DNA from: Azolla caroliniana
Taxonomy: Eukaryota; Polypodiophyta
Assembly: GCA_043228905.1 (NCBI GenBank)
Contig: JBHGNT010000021.1
Span: forward strand, 2,356,001 to 2,420,000
Reading direction: 5' to 3'
Length of the DNA: 64,000 nt
Of the stretch, positions 45,324 to 56,863 are shown piece by piece. A program made the translations under genes and the position numbers. A model generated the notes under the pieces. The model did no database searches and was not told the DNA's origin. It worked only from the letters and a program-made list of their open reading frames with translations. Each line of letters begins with the position of its first letter. Position 1 is the first letter of the stretch.

Positions 45324-48300
45324 AGAGTTAAACGATTGAGTCCAGCCAAAATAGGAGCCATTTGGTTGGACAGCAGCCCTAGATCTGTACAGCCCATTAG
45401 TGGTTCCATTTCTTCCAAGCAAGTTAGCAATGTGTTCCTAGCCCAAGTCATTGTTAGTACTAAAAGTATTCCCCCAGTACCCGTCCTAGCACTTTTAGAT
45501 TCCGGAGCTAATTCCTGTTTCATGGATCGAAATTTTGCCCAAGCTTCTCAGATATCCTTAAGAAAACTTCCTTGTCCCGCATCTGTAGTGGTCATTGATG
45601 GTCGTCCCATTGCTTCCGGGAATATTATAGAAGAATCAGAACCCATTCAAGTTGTCCTAGGTAGTTTTGTGTGTATAATATCATTTAATATAATTAGTAG
45701 TCCAGAGCATCCCATTGTCCTAGGATTACCTTGGCTTGAGTTACATAATCCAGCCATAGATTGGAGAACAAGAGAAGTCCGATATCGACCACCCCAAGAA
45801 TCAACTCGCCGAGTTTCGACCATTTCACTCCATCAACTACGCGAAGAAGGACCCAAGGAGGCAATGTTCCTATTTTCCATATCAGTACATCCTTCCAGCA
45901 CTATTAAGAAGGACTCCCCAGTACAACTTCCGGCAAAATATCATCCTTATGCCGATGTATTTGACAAGGTAAAAGCCGGTACCCTTCCTCATCACCGTCC
46001 CTATGACTGTCCCATCGATTTACAACCAGGAACCGAGCCACCATGGGGACCAATTTACAACCTGTCACCCACCGAGTTAGAAGTCCTTCGAGCCTACATA
46101 GAGGAGAACTTGGCAAGCGGGTTCATCCGTCATTCAAAATCTCCGGCCGGTGCACCCATCTTCTTTGTCAAGAAGAAAGATGGCTCACTTCGTCTTGTCG
46201 TTGATTACCGCGGATTAAATAAAGTCACCATCCGGAATAGGTATGCACTTCCTCTTATATCAAGTCTTTTAGAGCGAGTTAATGGTGCCAAGTTTTTTAC
46301 TAAAATCGACCTACGAGGAGCGTATAATCTCGTGCGGATCCGACCGGGAGATGAGTGGAAGACCGCTTTTCGCACGCGGTATGGGCATTTTGAGTATACT
46401 GTTATGCCGTTTGGCCTAACCAATGCACCCGCAGTCTTCCAACACATGGCAAATGATATATTCAGAGACCTCTTGGATATCTGTTTGATCATTTATCTGG
46501 ATGATTTGTTGATTTATTCGAAGACCCAGGAAGAGCACGACTCTCATGTACTATTAGTACTAAAGCGACTCCGCGAGAATGGTCTTTATGCCAAGCTAGA
46601 AAAATGTAGCTTTGACTGCAAGCAAGTGGAATTTCTAGGCTACGTCATCTCCTCAAAGGGCATCGCCATGGATCCAGCTAAGATCCAAACTGTAGTAGAG
46701 TGGCAAATTCCACGGTCGGTACGAGATGTACAATGTTTTCTAGGTTTTGCTAACTTCTACCGTAAGTTTATACAGGATTACTCGAAGATTATTTTACCTC
46801 TCACACAACTTACGAAGAAGGGCCAAGCATTTCTTTGGTCCATTGAAGCAGATATGGCTTTTCGGCATCTTAAGAAAGCCTTTACATCAGCACCGATTCT
46901 AGCTCATGTGGATACAGGCAAACCATTCATCATGGAGGCCGACGCATCAGATTTCGCCCTCGGTAGCATCCTTTCTCAACAAGGTGATAAAGAAGAGTTG
47001 CATCCGGTGGCTTTCCATTCGCGCAAATTCGATGTCGCAGAAATCAACTACGAAATACATGACAAGGAGTTATTAGCCATCGTGGATTCATTTGTACAAT
47101 GGCGGCATTTCTTAGAGGGCTCTCCACATCAGGTCATTGTCTTCAGCGATCATAAAAATCTTGCTTATTTTCAGAACGCTCGCGTACTAAATCGACGGCA
47201 AGCTCGGTGGGCGCAATTCCTCACGCGTTTCGACTTCAAAATCACATATCGACCGGGGAAGCAGCAAGGAAAAGCAGATGCACTATCACGACGTTCATAT
47301 CTTGCACCTCGTCCTGGTGAAGCAACATTTGATAATCAAAAGCAAGTAATCTTGGGACCAACACGATTGCACACGACGCGGATTTTTCACATCCCGATGG
47401 ATTCACGGATTACCGATGACATACGTGCAACCTTGAAGACGGATAGTTTTGCTCAAGACATCCTGGCGCACATTGATACTTCTCGGGCATCCTGTTCTCA
47501 GTCTCAACAACCAGGTATTGACTACCGACAATTCGAATATCATGATGGTTTGTTATTCTTTAAAAAACGCGTATATGTCCCCGATTGCTCCTGTCGCCTT
47601 CAAATTGTCCAACATTGTCACGACACCCATACGGCGGGACATTTCGGTAGTACTAAGACGTTGGAGCTAGTGCAGCGATCTTTTTGGTGGCCCCACATGC
47701 GCTGTTTTGTCGACGACTACGTTCGGACCTGTGATGCTTGCTGCCGAGCAAAGATGCCACGACACCATCCATATGGCTTGTTGGAACCTTTACCAATTCC
47801 AAGTAAGCCATGGCAGTCTATTTGTCTTGATTTTATCACAGATCTGCCGGTCTCGAAAGGGTTCGATGCTATCCTAACCGTCGTCGATCGATATACGAAG
47901 ATGGCACATTTTGTGCCATGTACTAAAGCCATCACTAGCGAGGAAACCGCCGCTCTTGTTATGCGTGAGGTTTTTCGGCATCATGGCCTCCCAGACAGTA
48001 TTATCAGTGACCGAGGCCCGCAATTTGTCTCCAAATTTTGGCAGCATCTCTTCAAGATGCTCAAGGTCTCCTGCAACCTCTCCTCCGGCTACCATCCTCA
48101 GACCGACGGACAGGCGGAACGAACAAACCAAACGCTGGAGCAATATCTCCGGTGTTTCCTGAGTTATCAACAGGACGATTGGGCCGAGATTCTCCACTTT
48201 GCGGAGTTTGCGTATAATAATGCTATTCACTCCTCGACTCGGGTCTCCCCATTTTTCGCTTATACCGGTTTCCATCCTCGCTGGTCGGTGATCGACACTC

Positions 48301-48908
48301 CGGAGCTACCTACCAACCCTCGTGCCGAGGATCATTTGGAGAGGCTACGCAAGATCCAGATGGATCTCTCTACTCACCTTCGTCATGCTCAACACACACA
48401 GAAGACTTATGCGGATCGTCATCGGATTCCCTCCTCTTTTGCCATCGGAGATCGAGTATGGCTCTTACGTCGTCACATCAAGACTACTCGACCGTGCGAC
48501 AAGTTGGACTATCGACGACTCGGTCCTTTCCGTATTACGGGGAAGATTAATGATGTCACCTTCCGCCTTGATCTCCCTCCGCAGCTTCAGATACATCCGG
48601 TTTTCCATTGTTCTCTTCTTGAACCTTATAAAGCAAACACCATTCCCGATCGTGTGACACCACCGCCGCCCCCACTGGAGTTGGACGCCGGCCCGGAGTA
48701 TGAAGTTGCTGCCATCCTTGATTCCAAACTTGTTCGCAACAAACTCTATTACTTGGTCGATTGGCTCGGTTATAGTCCGAGCGAACGTACTTGGGAACCC
48801 GTCGAGAATGTTGCCAATGCACAAGATCTTCTTGCTGATTTCCACCGAAAGTATCCGGACAAACCCGGTCCGCAAGTAGCGCTGACTCGTTCCACTCGTC
48901 GTCTTTAA
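45324..48908 (+). CDS. Chromovirus pol: protease, RT, RNase H, integrase, chromodomain (intact)
   Basis: About 1194 open codons in the same frame as the end of gag, separated from it by a TAG and a TGA. The first ATG lies after the protease active site, so expression as a gag-pol fusion by readthrough or frameshift is likely. From 45336: protease LLDSGANSC at ~residues 54-62; reverse transcriptase with KKKDGSLRLVVDYRGLNK, KIDLRGAYNLVRI and catalytic IIYLDDLLIYSK at ~386; RNase H ADASDFALGS at ~533; integrase zinc finger (H-H-CDAC) at ~760-805 and DDE residues in CLDFITDLP, SDRGPQF and DGQAERTNQ; chromodomain EYEVAAILDSK to YLVDWLGYSPSERTWEP at ~1120-1160, before the C-terminus RSTRRL. No stops. 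Confidence 0.95.
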   Translation, partial: RVKRLSPAKIGAIWLDSSPRSVQPISGSISSKQVSNVFLAQVIVSTKSIPPVPVLALLDSGANSCFMDRNFAQASQISLRKLPCPASVVVIDGRPIASGNIIEESEPIQVVLGSFVCIISFNIISSPEHPIVLGLPWLELHNPAIDWRTREVRYRPPQESTRRVSTISLHQLREEGPKEAMFLFSISVHPSSTIKKDSPVQLPAKYHPYADVFDKVKAGTLPHHRPYDCPIDLQPGTEPPWGPIYNLSPTELEVLRAYIEENLASGFIRHSKSPAGAPIFFVKKKDGSLRLVVDYRGLNKVTIRNRYALPLISSLLERVNGAKFFTKIDLRGAYNLVRIRPGDEWKTAFRTRYGHFEYTVMPFGLTNAPAVFQHMANDIFRDLLDICLIIYLDDLLIYSKTQEEHDSHVLLVLKRLRENGLYAKLEKCSFDCKQVEFLGYVISSKGIAMDPAKIQTVVEWQIPRSVRDVQCFLGFANFYRKFIQDYSKIILPLTQLTKKGQAFLWSIEADMAFRHLKKAFTSAPILAHVDTGKPFIMEADASDFALGSILSQQGDKEELHPVAFHSRKFDVAEINYEIHDKELLAIVDSFVQWRHFLEGSPHQVIVFSDHKNLAYFQNARVLNRRQARWAQFLTRFDFKITYRPGKQQGKADALSRRSYLAPRPGEATFDNQKQVILGPTRLHTTRIFHIPMDSRITDDIRATLKTDSFAQDILAHIDTSRASCSQSQQPGIDYRQFEYHDGLLFFKKRVYVPDCSCRLQIVQHCHDTHTAGHFGSTKTLELVQRSFWWPHMRCFVDDYVRTCDACCRAKMPRHHPYGLLEPLPIPSKPWQSICLDFITDLPVSKGFDAILTVVDRYTKMAHFVPCTKAITSEETAALVMREVFRHHGLPDSIISDRGPQFVSKFWQHLFKMLKVSCNLSSGYHPQTDGQAERTNQTLEQYLRCFLSYQQDDWAEILHFAEFAYNNAIHSSTRVSPFFAYTGFHPRWSVIDTPELPTNPRAEDHLERLRKIQMDLSTHLRHAQHTQKTYADRHRIPSSFAIGDRVWLLRRHIKTTRPCDKLDYRRLGPFRITGKINDVTFRLDLPPQLQIHPVFHCSLLEPYKANTIPDRVTPPPPPLELDAGPEYEVAAILDSKLVRNKLYYLVDWLGYSPSERTWEPVENVANAQDLLADFHRKYPDKPGPQVALTRSTRRL

Positions 48909-48919
48909 GGGGGAGATAG
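48906..48919 (+). promoter_or_regulatory. Polypurine tract of the young chromovirus
   Basis: TAAGGGGGAGATAG lies immediately before the 3' LTR and overlaps the pol stop codon; it is the expected primer for plus-strand synthesis. Confidence 0.8.
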
Positions 48920-49362
48920 TGTCATGAGATGGCAAGACTCGTGGCAAGACTCGAACCCATGACCTTATGGTATATGTGTCGAGCTCTTAACCATCTCACC
49001 ATCTATTGTAATTCATAGAATATTATTTTCATTTATGTTTTATTATAAGAAAGTAATGTATATTCCAGATTTCTCTGGAACATTCTAGAAGCTTCAGGAT
49101 TATTCCTGAGAACACTATAAAAGAAGGCACTAAGCATTATGTTGAACCAAATTGGTTCAACACCAGTCTTAAGCCTCTTAGTCGATTTGTACTTATCTTT
49201 CATATAATATAAGAGCTGCTGTCATCATCCTATTTCTCTCTCTCTCTCTCCTCTTCTCACTTCCTCTCTCTCGGGAATCTTACGCAGTCCCGTCCTCTTA
49301 GTACTAATAGTACTACTCTTCTTAGTACTAATTCCATCTCTGTTTTAGTACTATTCCTGACA
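48920..49362 (+). repeat. 3' LTR of the young chromovirus
   Basis: Identical to the 5' LTR by eye except for one CT unit fewer (443 versus 445 bp). Confidence 0.95.
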
Positions 49363-49367
49363 CTATC

Positions 49368-50605
49368 AATGCCACCACCGTCTCCTGCACGTCCCCAACC
49401 CGGACAGGGGTCTCCGTAGTGACTCTAGCCCAATGCGGCTTCGCGTAGTAGTTGTCCGCCAACTCATCCTCTAGGGTCGTGTCCTCTAGGTGCGTCGTCC
49501 GCACCTCCACGGGCTTCTCCGACTCCGGCTCCGTCGAGAGTCGCTTTCGCTTCACCAAGTCCACAATGGAGTCATGGAACTCCTTCTTGGCGATTCCGAG
49601 CACCTCCCTCATCGACAACTCCACCTTGTTGTTAAGAATCCGCTCCTCGAGGACCTTCCGTAGGTCGGTCGACCTCTCTATCTCCGTGCTCAGTCGGTAA
49701 CCGGCACGTTTCGTTTTTTCCGGCACCTCGGTGTTGCCGGCATCATTCTGCTTTAGTCTAAACCGGTTCTCATACTGTTGTGAGGGACGGGCCCCTCCAA
49801 CCCTTCCTGCGCGCTTGTCTTCTACTAGAACCTCATAGTTCTGGCATGCGGCTTCCACGAAGCCAGTCTTTTCTTCAATTGGATTGTCCCATCCGGTGAC
49901 CTCCCGGATCCGTTGTTCTACGCGGTCCGCCTCCTCCTTCTTTAGCCGTAACCCGGAGAGGCCTTCTAGCACTAGCGGCAGAATCCAGAGTCCTTCGCCT
50001 TCCGGCCCTTGTCGCCCCCGACCCAGATACCCGCCGACGCGGAGTAGTGGACGGCCTCTACATGTCGCGCCACAGCTTCTTCCATCAAGCGCTTCATCCC
50101 GCCGCACCCGGTGTTCAACTCTAAGGCTTTCTGCGTGTTGCTGGCATGCACCCGCCCATTCCAGAGGTACACCACGTTGGTTCGGAGTGCCTCTGCAAAA
50201 TCCGCGCATTCTTTCCGGATGTGACCGACAACGTCACACCACATGCATCGTTCCCTCGTCAGCGGTCTCCGGTCACGAGGTTGATCGCCGTTGTCCCTTC
50301 GTGCTTGTGCAATCTGGAGGTCGTGCACCATTTGCGTTAGCTCTTCTAGAGCTGCTCCTCCGGAAGAGCCTTTGACCACTCCGCTCGAGGTTGGGCCCGT
50401 CTCAAGCCAATTCTAGTCTCTTCCTTCCCAACCGGCACCGATATCGGCTCCTCGAGCTTCCTTGCCGAGACTGCCGGGACTCGCGCCTCTTGTCAAAGCG
50501 GGTGCAAACCCCTTTGACCACGGCCCAGTCGGCTATGAGGCCTTCATCCGTCTCCAATAGGAGACCAACCTTCTCCCGATCCAGCGCATGCACCGACTTG
50601 ACGAA
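49368..50605 (-). pseudogene. Older Ty3/gypsy gag to protease start (other half of 40612-43692)
   Basis: Read right to left: gag (KSVHALDREKVGLLLETDEG, ADWAVVKGVCTRFDKR), a zinc-knuckle-like CMWCDVVGHIRKEC, a long charged linker, then VRVGDVQETVVALI. The protease active site (ALI then DHGSEI, Asp-His-Gly rather than Asp-Ser-Gly) is split by the young chromovirus. The 5' end is cut by a Copia LTR at 50606. Confidence 0.75.
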
Positions 50606-50988
50606 TGTAGAAAGTAGCGTGCGGGAGAGACAGAGAGAGTGAGAGAGAGAGGAAACACAAGAACTATGTTCAACAACAAAAACCTTAATCTCTATTCACC
50701 ACTCTATACATATGTGTGTTCAATGAACACTTTTATACAAGTCCTAGAAGGACTGACAGAAGTACTGACAGTACTTCAATGCTCATTAAGAGCTCCTACA
50801 CTAACTCCCAAATATATTCCTCACGGAATATCTTTCCTAACGGCCTCCCGGTTTACGCACCGATCAAGCCCTGCCTACACACCGGTGTGCGTACCGGTTT
50901 ACGCATTCGGCCTAACCGATCAGTCCCAACCGATCCGGTCCTCGGCTTCTTCAGCCGATCCGGCCGATGTTGAGCTTGTCTCTCAACA
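50606..50988 (-). repeat. 3' LTR of the second Copia element
   Basis: TG...CA ends. TATA-like TATAAAAG on minus near 50735. The GAGGGGGAG tract adjoins at 50989-50997. Lacks an ~80 bp segment present in the right LTR near TACTTTCTACA. Confidence 0.85.
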
Positions 50989-52049
50989 CTCCCCCTCAAG
51001 CTCAACTTGAGGCTCTTCGGGATCTTCGGGCTCACAACTCCGGTTCCTCTTGGCTTCACGCCTCGCTCGCGCTCCTCGACCTGTTCGACTCCGCGCGCTT
51101 CGACCCTTCCGGTCGGCTTGTTTGCTCATGTGGCCCTTATCAGCTCTTCTGCTGTTGCGGTGTTGGTGCTTCTCCTGCTGCCTTTTCTTCCGCTTGGGCC
51201 TCGGTTGATTTAGCGTATCTGAATCAAACATCCGAACCAACTCGGCTACCTCCGATCGGTTTTCGCTCTCGTCCGAGTTGGTTGTCTCCAACTTGTCTTC
51301 GGTCTTCTCGCCCTCGATGGCGTCATCTTCCCCATGCGTGGTTGGCTTCGGCTCTCTCCTTCGGCTGCTCCCCTTCTGTCCGCTTCCGGACTTTTCCGCG
51401 GGTCCGCTCTCGGCTTCTTCAGCCGATCCGAAGTCGAACTCGACAATCGAGTCAACCGACTCGGTGTCGCGGTCTCCGCTCCTTTCCTGTTGCCTTGCTT
51501 GGTTGTTCGGGACTGTTCTCCCCCTCAAGTTTGGCACGTCGAGGTGACGCAATCCGAGCGCACCTAAGAATTGCCGCAACTTGTCCAAACCAAGAGGCTT
51601 GGTGAAGATGTCGGCAGTCTGCCGATCCGTCGGAACGTACTGAAGTTCGACTTCACCGGAAAGGACACGCTCACAGACGAAATGGTAGTGCACCTCAATG
51701 TGCTTAGTCCGTGTGTCGAAAACGGGGTTTTTCGCGAGCTGGATGTTGCTGAGGTTGTCGCAGTAGATCGTCGTCGGATCTGACACCTCCTCTTGCAGGT
51801 CCTTAAGTAGCCGCTTCAACCATATGGCTTCGCATGTCGCGACAACCGCTCCTCGGTACTCAGCTTTGGTGCTCGACAGTGCAACTGTCGGCTGCTTCTT
51901 ACTGCTCCACGCGATCGGGGCACTCCCGAGGGAGAACGCGTATCCGGACGTGGATCAGCGATCGGCGGTGTTGCCAGCTCAATCAGCATCGGTGTAGCCG
52001 ACTAACTGCACGGCTGCACCGGTCCGGTATAGCAGTCCCCGGTCCTTAG
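50983..52049 (-). pseudogene. Copia RNase H end with a long charged C-terminal extension
   Basis: RNase H residues VALSSTKAEYRGAV, TIYCDNLSNIQLAKN and HFVCERVLSGEVELQY lead to the usual Copia ending DVPNLRG near 51535. The frame then stays open for a further ~180 codons, acidic then strongly basic (RPKRKKRQQEKHQHR), running through the purine tract and stopping with TGT TGA at the first bases of the LTR. Two stops near 51950-51990 (TGA for an expected Trp and Arg) break the upstream part. Confidence 0.7.
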
Positions 52050-52867
52050 TGACGGGAACTCAAGGCTCCTTATGTCCAACACTCGGCCACAACCGAGCTT
52101 CTTTTCATACGCAGAAAACGGGAAACAAATGCACGACACAGTGGAGAGGAAAAAAATAATAGTACACAGGAGGTTTACGTGGAAAACCCCAAAGTAGGGG
52201 AAAAACCACGGCAGCCCACAGGCTGCAAACTGTCACTATGTGAGAATGTACAACAGTGAGTTCACTGAGGCAATGACCTCGTGCTCACAGATCTTCGCCA
52301 CACGCGGTGGTTACAACAGAGGCAACGACCTCTTTCTCTCTCTCTCTGTACACTATTACGTGCTCTCTCTTCTTCTTGCACCAACAAAGGAAAATGACAA
52401 CAACAACAGTTACTAAAAGTTTGCCCTAAGTCATATTTATACTAATATGACTTTTCGGCTATTTACAAATGTAGCCTCGATGGGCTCTCAGAAACATATT
52501 TACGAATATGTCTCTTCATCCGGTTCTCACCGGGTCTATACCATCCGGCTCTCCGTAGCCGGGTACTCCTCATCCGGTTCATACCGGGCCTGCACCATCC
52601 GGCTCTCCGTAGCCGGGTACTCCTCATCCGGTTCATACCGGGCCTGCACCATCCGGCTCTCCGTAGCCAGGTACTCCTCATCCGGTTCATACCGGGCCTG
52701 CACCATCTGGCTCTCCGTAGCCGGGTACTCCTCATCCGGTTCATACCGGGTCTGTACCATCCGGCTCTCCGTAGCCGGGTCCTCCTCATACGGTTTCGGC
52801 CTCGACCGAGTTTGTTCATCGGCATTGTTCTTCTTCCTTCCCATCCGGAGGGACCTGTTTCCCAACA
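52050..52867. mobile_element. Solo Copia LTR inserted in the second Copia element
   Basis: TGACGGGAACTC to TTTCCCAACA, flanked by the 5-bp duplication CTTAG (52045-52049 and 52868-52872). Five 54-bp units with the CCGGCT/AGCCGG hairpin lie at about 52515-52790. Same family as the LTR at 33947-34851. No internal region, so it is the product of LTR-LTR recombination. Confidence 0.95.
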
Positions 52868-55800
52868 CTTAGTGTCGTTGACATACCGAAGTATGCGTTG
52901 CGCACACTGAAGGTGCTCCTCGGTAGGTCGCACCATGAACTGACTGATCACTCCAACCGGATAACTGAGGTCGGGTCGGGTGATGGTCAAGTATATGAGG
53001 CTTCCGACAATCTGTTGGAACCTCGTCGGGTCGCATACCTTTCCCGTATCGGGACGAAGCTTGACGGTTCTGTCCAGAGGAGTCGAGACGGACTTACAGT
53101 CGGCCATCCCGAATTTGAAGAGCATACTCAGCACGTAATGATGTTGGCTGATCAATATGCCTTCGGGGGTACGGATCACTTCGATCTCGAGGAAGTAATG
53201 AAGGTCCCCCAGATCCTTCATGTCGAACGATGCAGCAAGTTGGAGCTTCACGCGGTCGATTTCACCTAGGTTGGCGCCGGTGATGACCAAGTCATCAACA
53301 TATAGTAAAATACTAACCGGTCCGAGTTGACCTTTCCGGATGAACAGGGAAGAGTCCGATTTTGACGTGACGAAGCCCATCCGACGCAGTTGTTGCGTAA
53401 TCTTCGCGTTCCAGGCACGCGGGGCTTGCTTCAGTCCGTAAAGGGACTTCCTCAGTTGGCATACTGCCGAGGAGTTCGTTCCGGAGTGAAATCCGGGGGG
53501 CTATACCATGTACACCTATTCCTCAAGATCACCTTGCAGGAACGCATTCTTTACATCCATCTGATGTAAGTGCCACCCTTTCACCGCAACTACTGCGAGC
53601 AAAACATGGACGGTCGTCATTTTCGCGACCGGCGCAAACGTCTCGTCGTAGTCGATGCCGTGTTTCTGCGCGTAGCCCTTTGCCACTAGCCGAGCCTTGT
53701 ACCGGTTGACCGAGCCATCGGTGTTGTACTTGAACTTGTACACCCATCTACACCCGATCGGTTTTACCCCTCTTGGTGCGTCAACCAGGTCCTAGGTCTC
53801 GTTCTCCGCCAATACGTGCATCTCTTCCTCAATCGCGGCACGCCAATTCGCGTCTTTAGCCGCTTCTACGTAGCTCTCTGGCTCACGCACTTCCGCTACA
53901 CGGGTCATGTACGCATAATGATGCGCCATCTACTCGTTGTATCCGAACCGCACAACAGGATTCTTCTGGGGGGTAGATCGGTGTCGAGGTCGAGGTCTTC
54001 TCGGTCGATGCAAACTTCACCTTTAAAGACCCGTCACCGGTTCCCTCGGAGTCGGACTCATGTCGGTCTGACTCGATCCTATCCGTGCTAGAATCCGACA
54101 CCTTCTTCTTCCCTTTCTCTTTGCGCGTAAGCCGTCTCCTCGGCTTCCTGCACGGGGAATGTACGGCTGAGTCTCCACTACTCGCCGGCTCTTTATCGGA
54201 CTGGTCATATCGACTTAGTCGTCCAATCGGTCCACTTAAACGGAGTGAAATCGGACTCTCTTCGTGGGTCTCGATTTCGGGCTCATCCGGAGGCATCTCG
54301 GCCTCGCTGACCTCATCGTCAAAGCTCGGATTGGAGTCGGGTTTCGGAGTTGGGGGTTGGTACCAGGACGCGGACTCGTCAAACACAACGTCGCGGCTAA
54401 CACGCGCTTGTTTGGTGTGAGGGTTATAACACTTATAACCCTTCTGCTCGTCCAAGTAACCGACCAAGATGCATTTCTCGGCCTTTGCGTCTAGCTTCCT
54501 CCTTTTCTCATTTGGTACATTCACATACGCAATGCTACCGAACACCCTCAAGTGTCGCAAGTTCGGCTTCGTTCCGAAATATAGCTCGTGCGCCGACACT
54601 TTTTCTCCGATCCGGTTCTGGATGTATACCGCGGTCCTTACCGCCTCGGCCCAGTAGAACTTGGGCAAGCTTTTCTCCTCCAGCATTGCCCGTGCCGCTT
54701 CCACAACTGACCGATTCTTCCTCTCGGCCACGCTGTTCTGCTCCGGTGTGTATCTACAACTGAATTCGCGCCGAATTCCCATTTGTTGTAGATAACCGTT
54801 AAATTGACCGGAAAAGTACTCTTTTCCGCCATCCGACCGCAGGCACTTGATCTTTCGTCCCGTTTCCGTTTCCACGAACCCTTTGAGGTCCCGGAAACAG
54901 TCGAAGACTTCGATCTTCCTCTCAATGAGGTAGATCCACGTGTGCCGCGTGTGGTCGTCGATGAAGGAGACGAAATATCGGCTCCCGCCAAGACTAACGT
55001 TTTGTGCCGGCCCCCATACATCGGAGTTTATAAGGTCAAGCTTGTTCCGACTCCGGTTTCGCTCGTTGGGGAAAGGAAGTCGGTGTTGCTTCCCGAGCTG
55101 GTAGGCTTCACAAATTTGTGCCTTTCGGCCACTAAATTTGGGCAATCCGAACACTACCTGTTTCGATTGCAGATCTTGAAGCCGCTGGTAGTTGACGCCT
55201 ATCCGCTTGTGCCACAAGTCGATGTCCGACTTGGGTTTTTGTCCCTTCGCGAACATTGCGGTGCCGCCATCAGTGGAGTCGAGGATGAACATCCTCCCGT
55301 CTCTGCGCCCTTGCGCAATCACACGGCCTTCTTCCTCAATGAAGCACCCAAGGTGTGTAAACCGAACCTCCATCCCTTGGTCGACGATCTGTCCGACTGA
55401 GACCAAGTTCTTCGTGATTGTCGGGACGTGCAACACATTCATGAGTTTCCCTTTCTGCCCGACATGGCTAAGGGGAACTTCTCCGACATTCGCGATCGGA
55501 TGCGGAGTGTCGTCTCCAGTTGCGACTACTCCAGGTTGTATCGGTTTTTCACGGTACGAGAAGCGCTCCTTATGGCTCGTCATGTGGTTTGACGCGCCGG
55601 AGTCTACGTACCACACCTCGTCCGATCTCGGGGTTGTCTGTTTCATTGAGTTTGCTTCGTGTCTCGTCACGTAGTCACGAAGCGGACCCTTCTCCGGCTC
55701 TCCCGGAGTCTTTGGCGTAGTGCGATTGCTGCCGATTTCCCTTGTCGGTATGTCCGGAGCCGTTTCCGGAACCGGTTCTCTCCAAATTGGCGCGCTTCTT

Positions 55801-56631
55801 CCAGCACTCACTTTCCCTGTGGCCTTTCTTGCCACGGTACCAGCACTCCGCGATGGCCTTCCCTTGCCGGTTCTCATCGCTTCGACTCCCCTTGTTTCCG
55901 GAGGGTCCGGAGTTGCTGTCGGCATCACTTCGGTGCCTTCTTTCTTGATCTCGTCGGCCGCCTCCATTGCGCGCCGACTCGCCTCGTCCTCCACGTCCAT
56001 GGGGCCTATCTCCCTTCGTGTACAACATTCTGCTGTCGGTGTGTGTGCTTGTAGACGCACCCGCGTGGTTCTCCTCTACCAGGAGCATTGACTGTAAGTC
56101 GAAAAAGGACGACGCATTCTCCCGGGTACACACAGTCGTTCGGAACGCTCCAAACTTCGACGCCAAACCTCCGAGATAGATCTAGACCATCTCGCTCTCC
56201 TCGATGTTCACCTCTATGGAGGCAAGGGAGTCACAGATATCCTTGATCTTCGAGGTATAGTCCGCCACCGACAAGTCGCGTTGTCGTAGGTTGCTCAACT
56301 CCTGTCGGAGCTGAAGCTTCCTGGCTGTGGTGCTCGCGGCGAAAATCTTCTTCAGATTTTCCCACGCACCCTTCGACGTCTTTGCCTCCCGAACATAGCT
56401 CAATAGTTGTTCGCCCACACACGACGCGAAGCAGTATAATACCCTGCTCGCCGATTGCTCCCACGACGGGAAGTCTCTGTGTGTCGATTCGGGTGCCGCG
56501 TCATTAGCTCCTTCGACATAACTCTAGTAGTCGTGCCCGAGCAGGTACTAGTGCATCTTGTAGGACCAAGACGCGTAGTTGGTTCTGTCGAGCTTCTCTG
56601 TTGGAAGCGAGCTGGCCATGCCTCTATCCAT
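52868..56631 (-). pseudogene. Second Copia element: gag, protease, integrase and reverse transcriptase
   Basis: Gag starts MDRGMASSLPTEK at 56631. The zinc knuckle CWYRGKKGHRESEC has lost its second Cys (R). Protease WYVDSGASNHMTSH lies near 55610. Pre-integrase DIDLWHKRIGVNYQRL and integrase (NKLDLINSDVWGP, FIDDHTRHTWIYL, LRSDGGKEYFS, QNSVAERKNRSV) follow in a 725-codon open stretch (53883-56060). Reverse transcriptase: [31 protein letters not shown] and catalytic LLYVDDLVITG near 53300. Several TAG/TGA stops interrupt it, e.g. after MV in ESEMV, after QGDLEE and after VYMV. The frame is cut at 52868 by the solo LTR and resumes at 52049. Confidence 0.85.
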
Positions 56632-56703
56632 CGTTCTTCTTGTTCTTCTTTGTCAAGCTGTGTCGGCTGCAGAGAGGTTCTCAACCCTCGCACTCTGATA
56701 CCA

Positions 56704-56813
56704 TGTAGAAAGTAGCGTGCAGAAGCAAGTATGAAGACCGAACAGAAGGAAGAACGCTCAGGTTTAATGGAGAGCTTGAGCTTACGCAGTATACGCGGGA
56801 GAGACAGAGAGAG

Positions 56814-56863
<50 letters not shown>

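Larger units (their letters stand above)
43693..49362 (+). mobile_element. Young Ty3/gypsy chromovirus, complete with both LTRs (5670 bp)
   Basis: LTRs 43693-44137 (445 bp) and 48920-49362 (443 bp) begin TGTCATGAGATGG and end CCTGACA. By eye they differ only by one CT unit in a microsatellite. A perfect 5-bp target duplication CTATC flanks the element (43688-43692 and 49363-49367). It sits inside the protease region of the older Ty3 element on the opposite strand. Gag, a full pol with chromodomain and a purine-rich tract are present. The gag frame is broken once. Identical LTRs indicate a very recent insertion. Confidence 0.95.

Noticed and set aside
43693-49362. An endogenous retrovirus with envelope
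   Set aside because: No reading frame follows the chromodomain before the 3' LTR; it is a Ty3 chromovirus without env.
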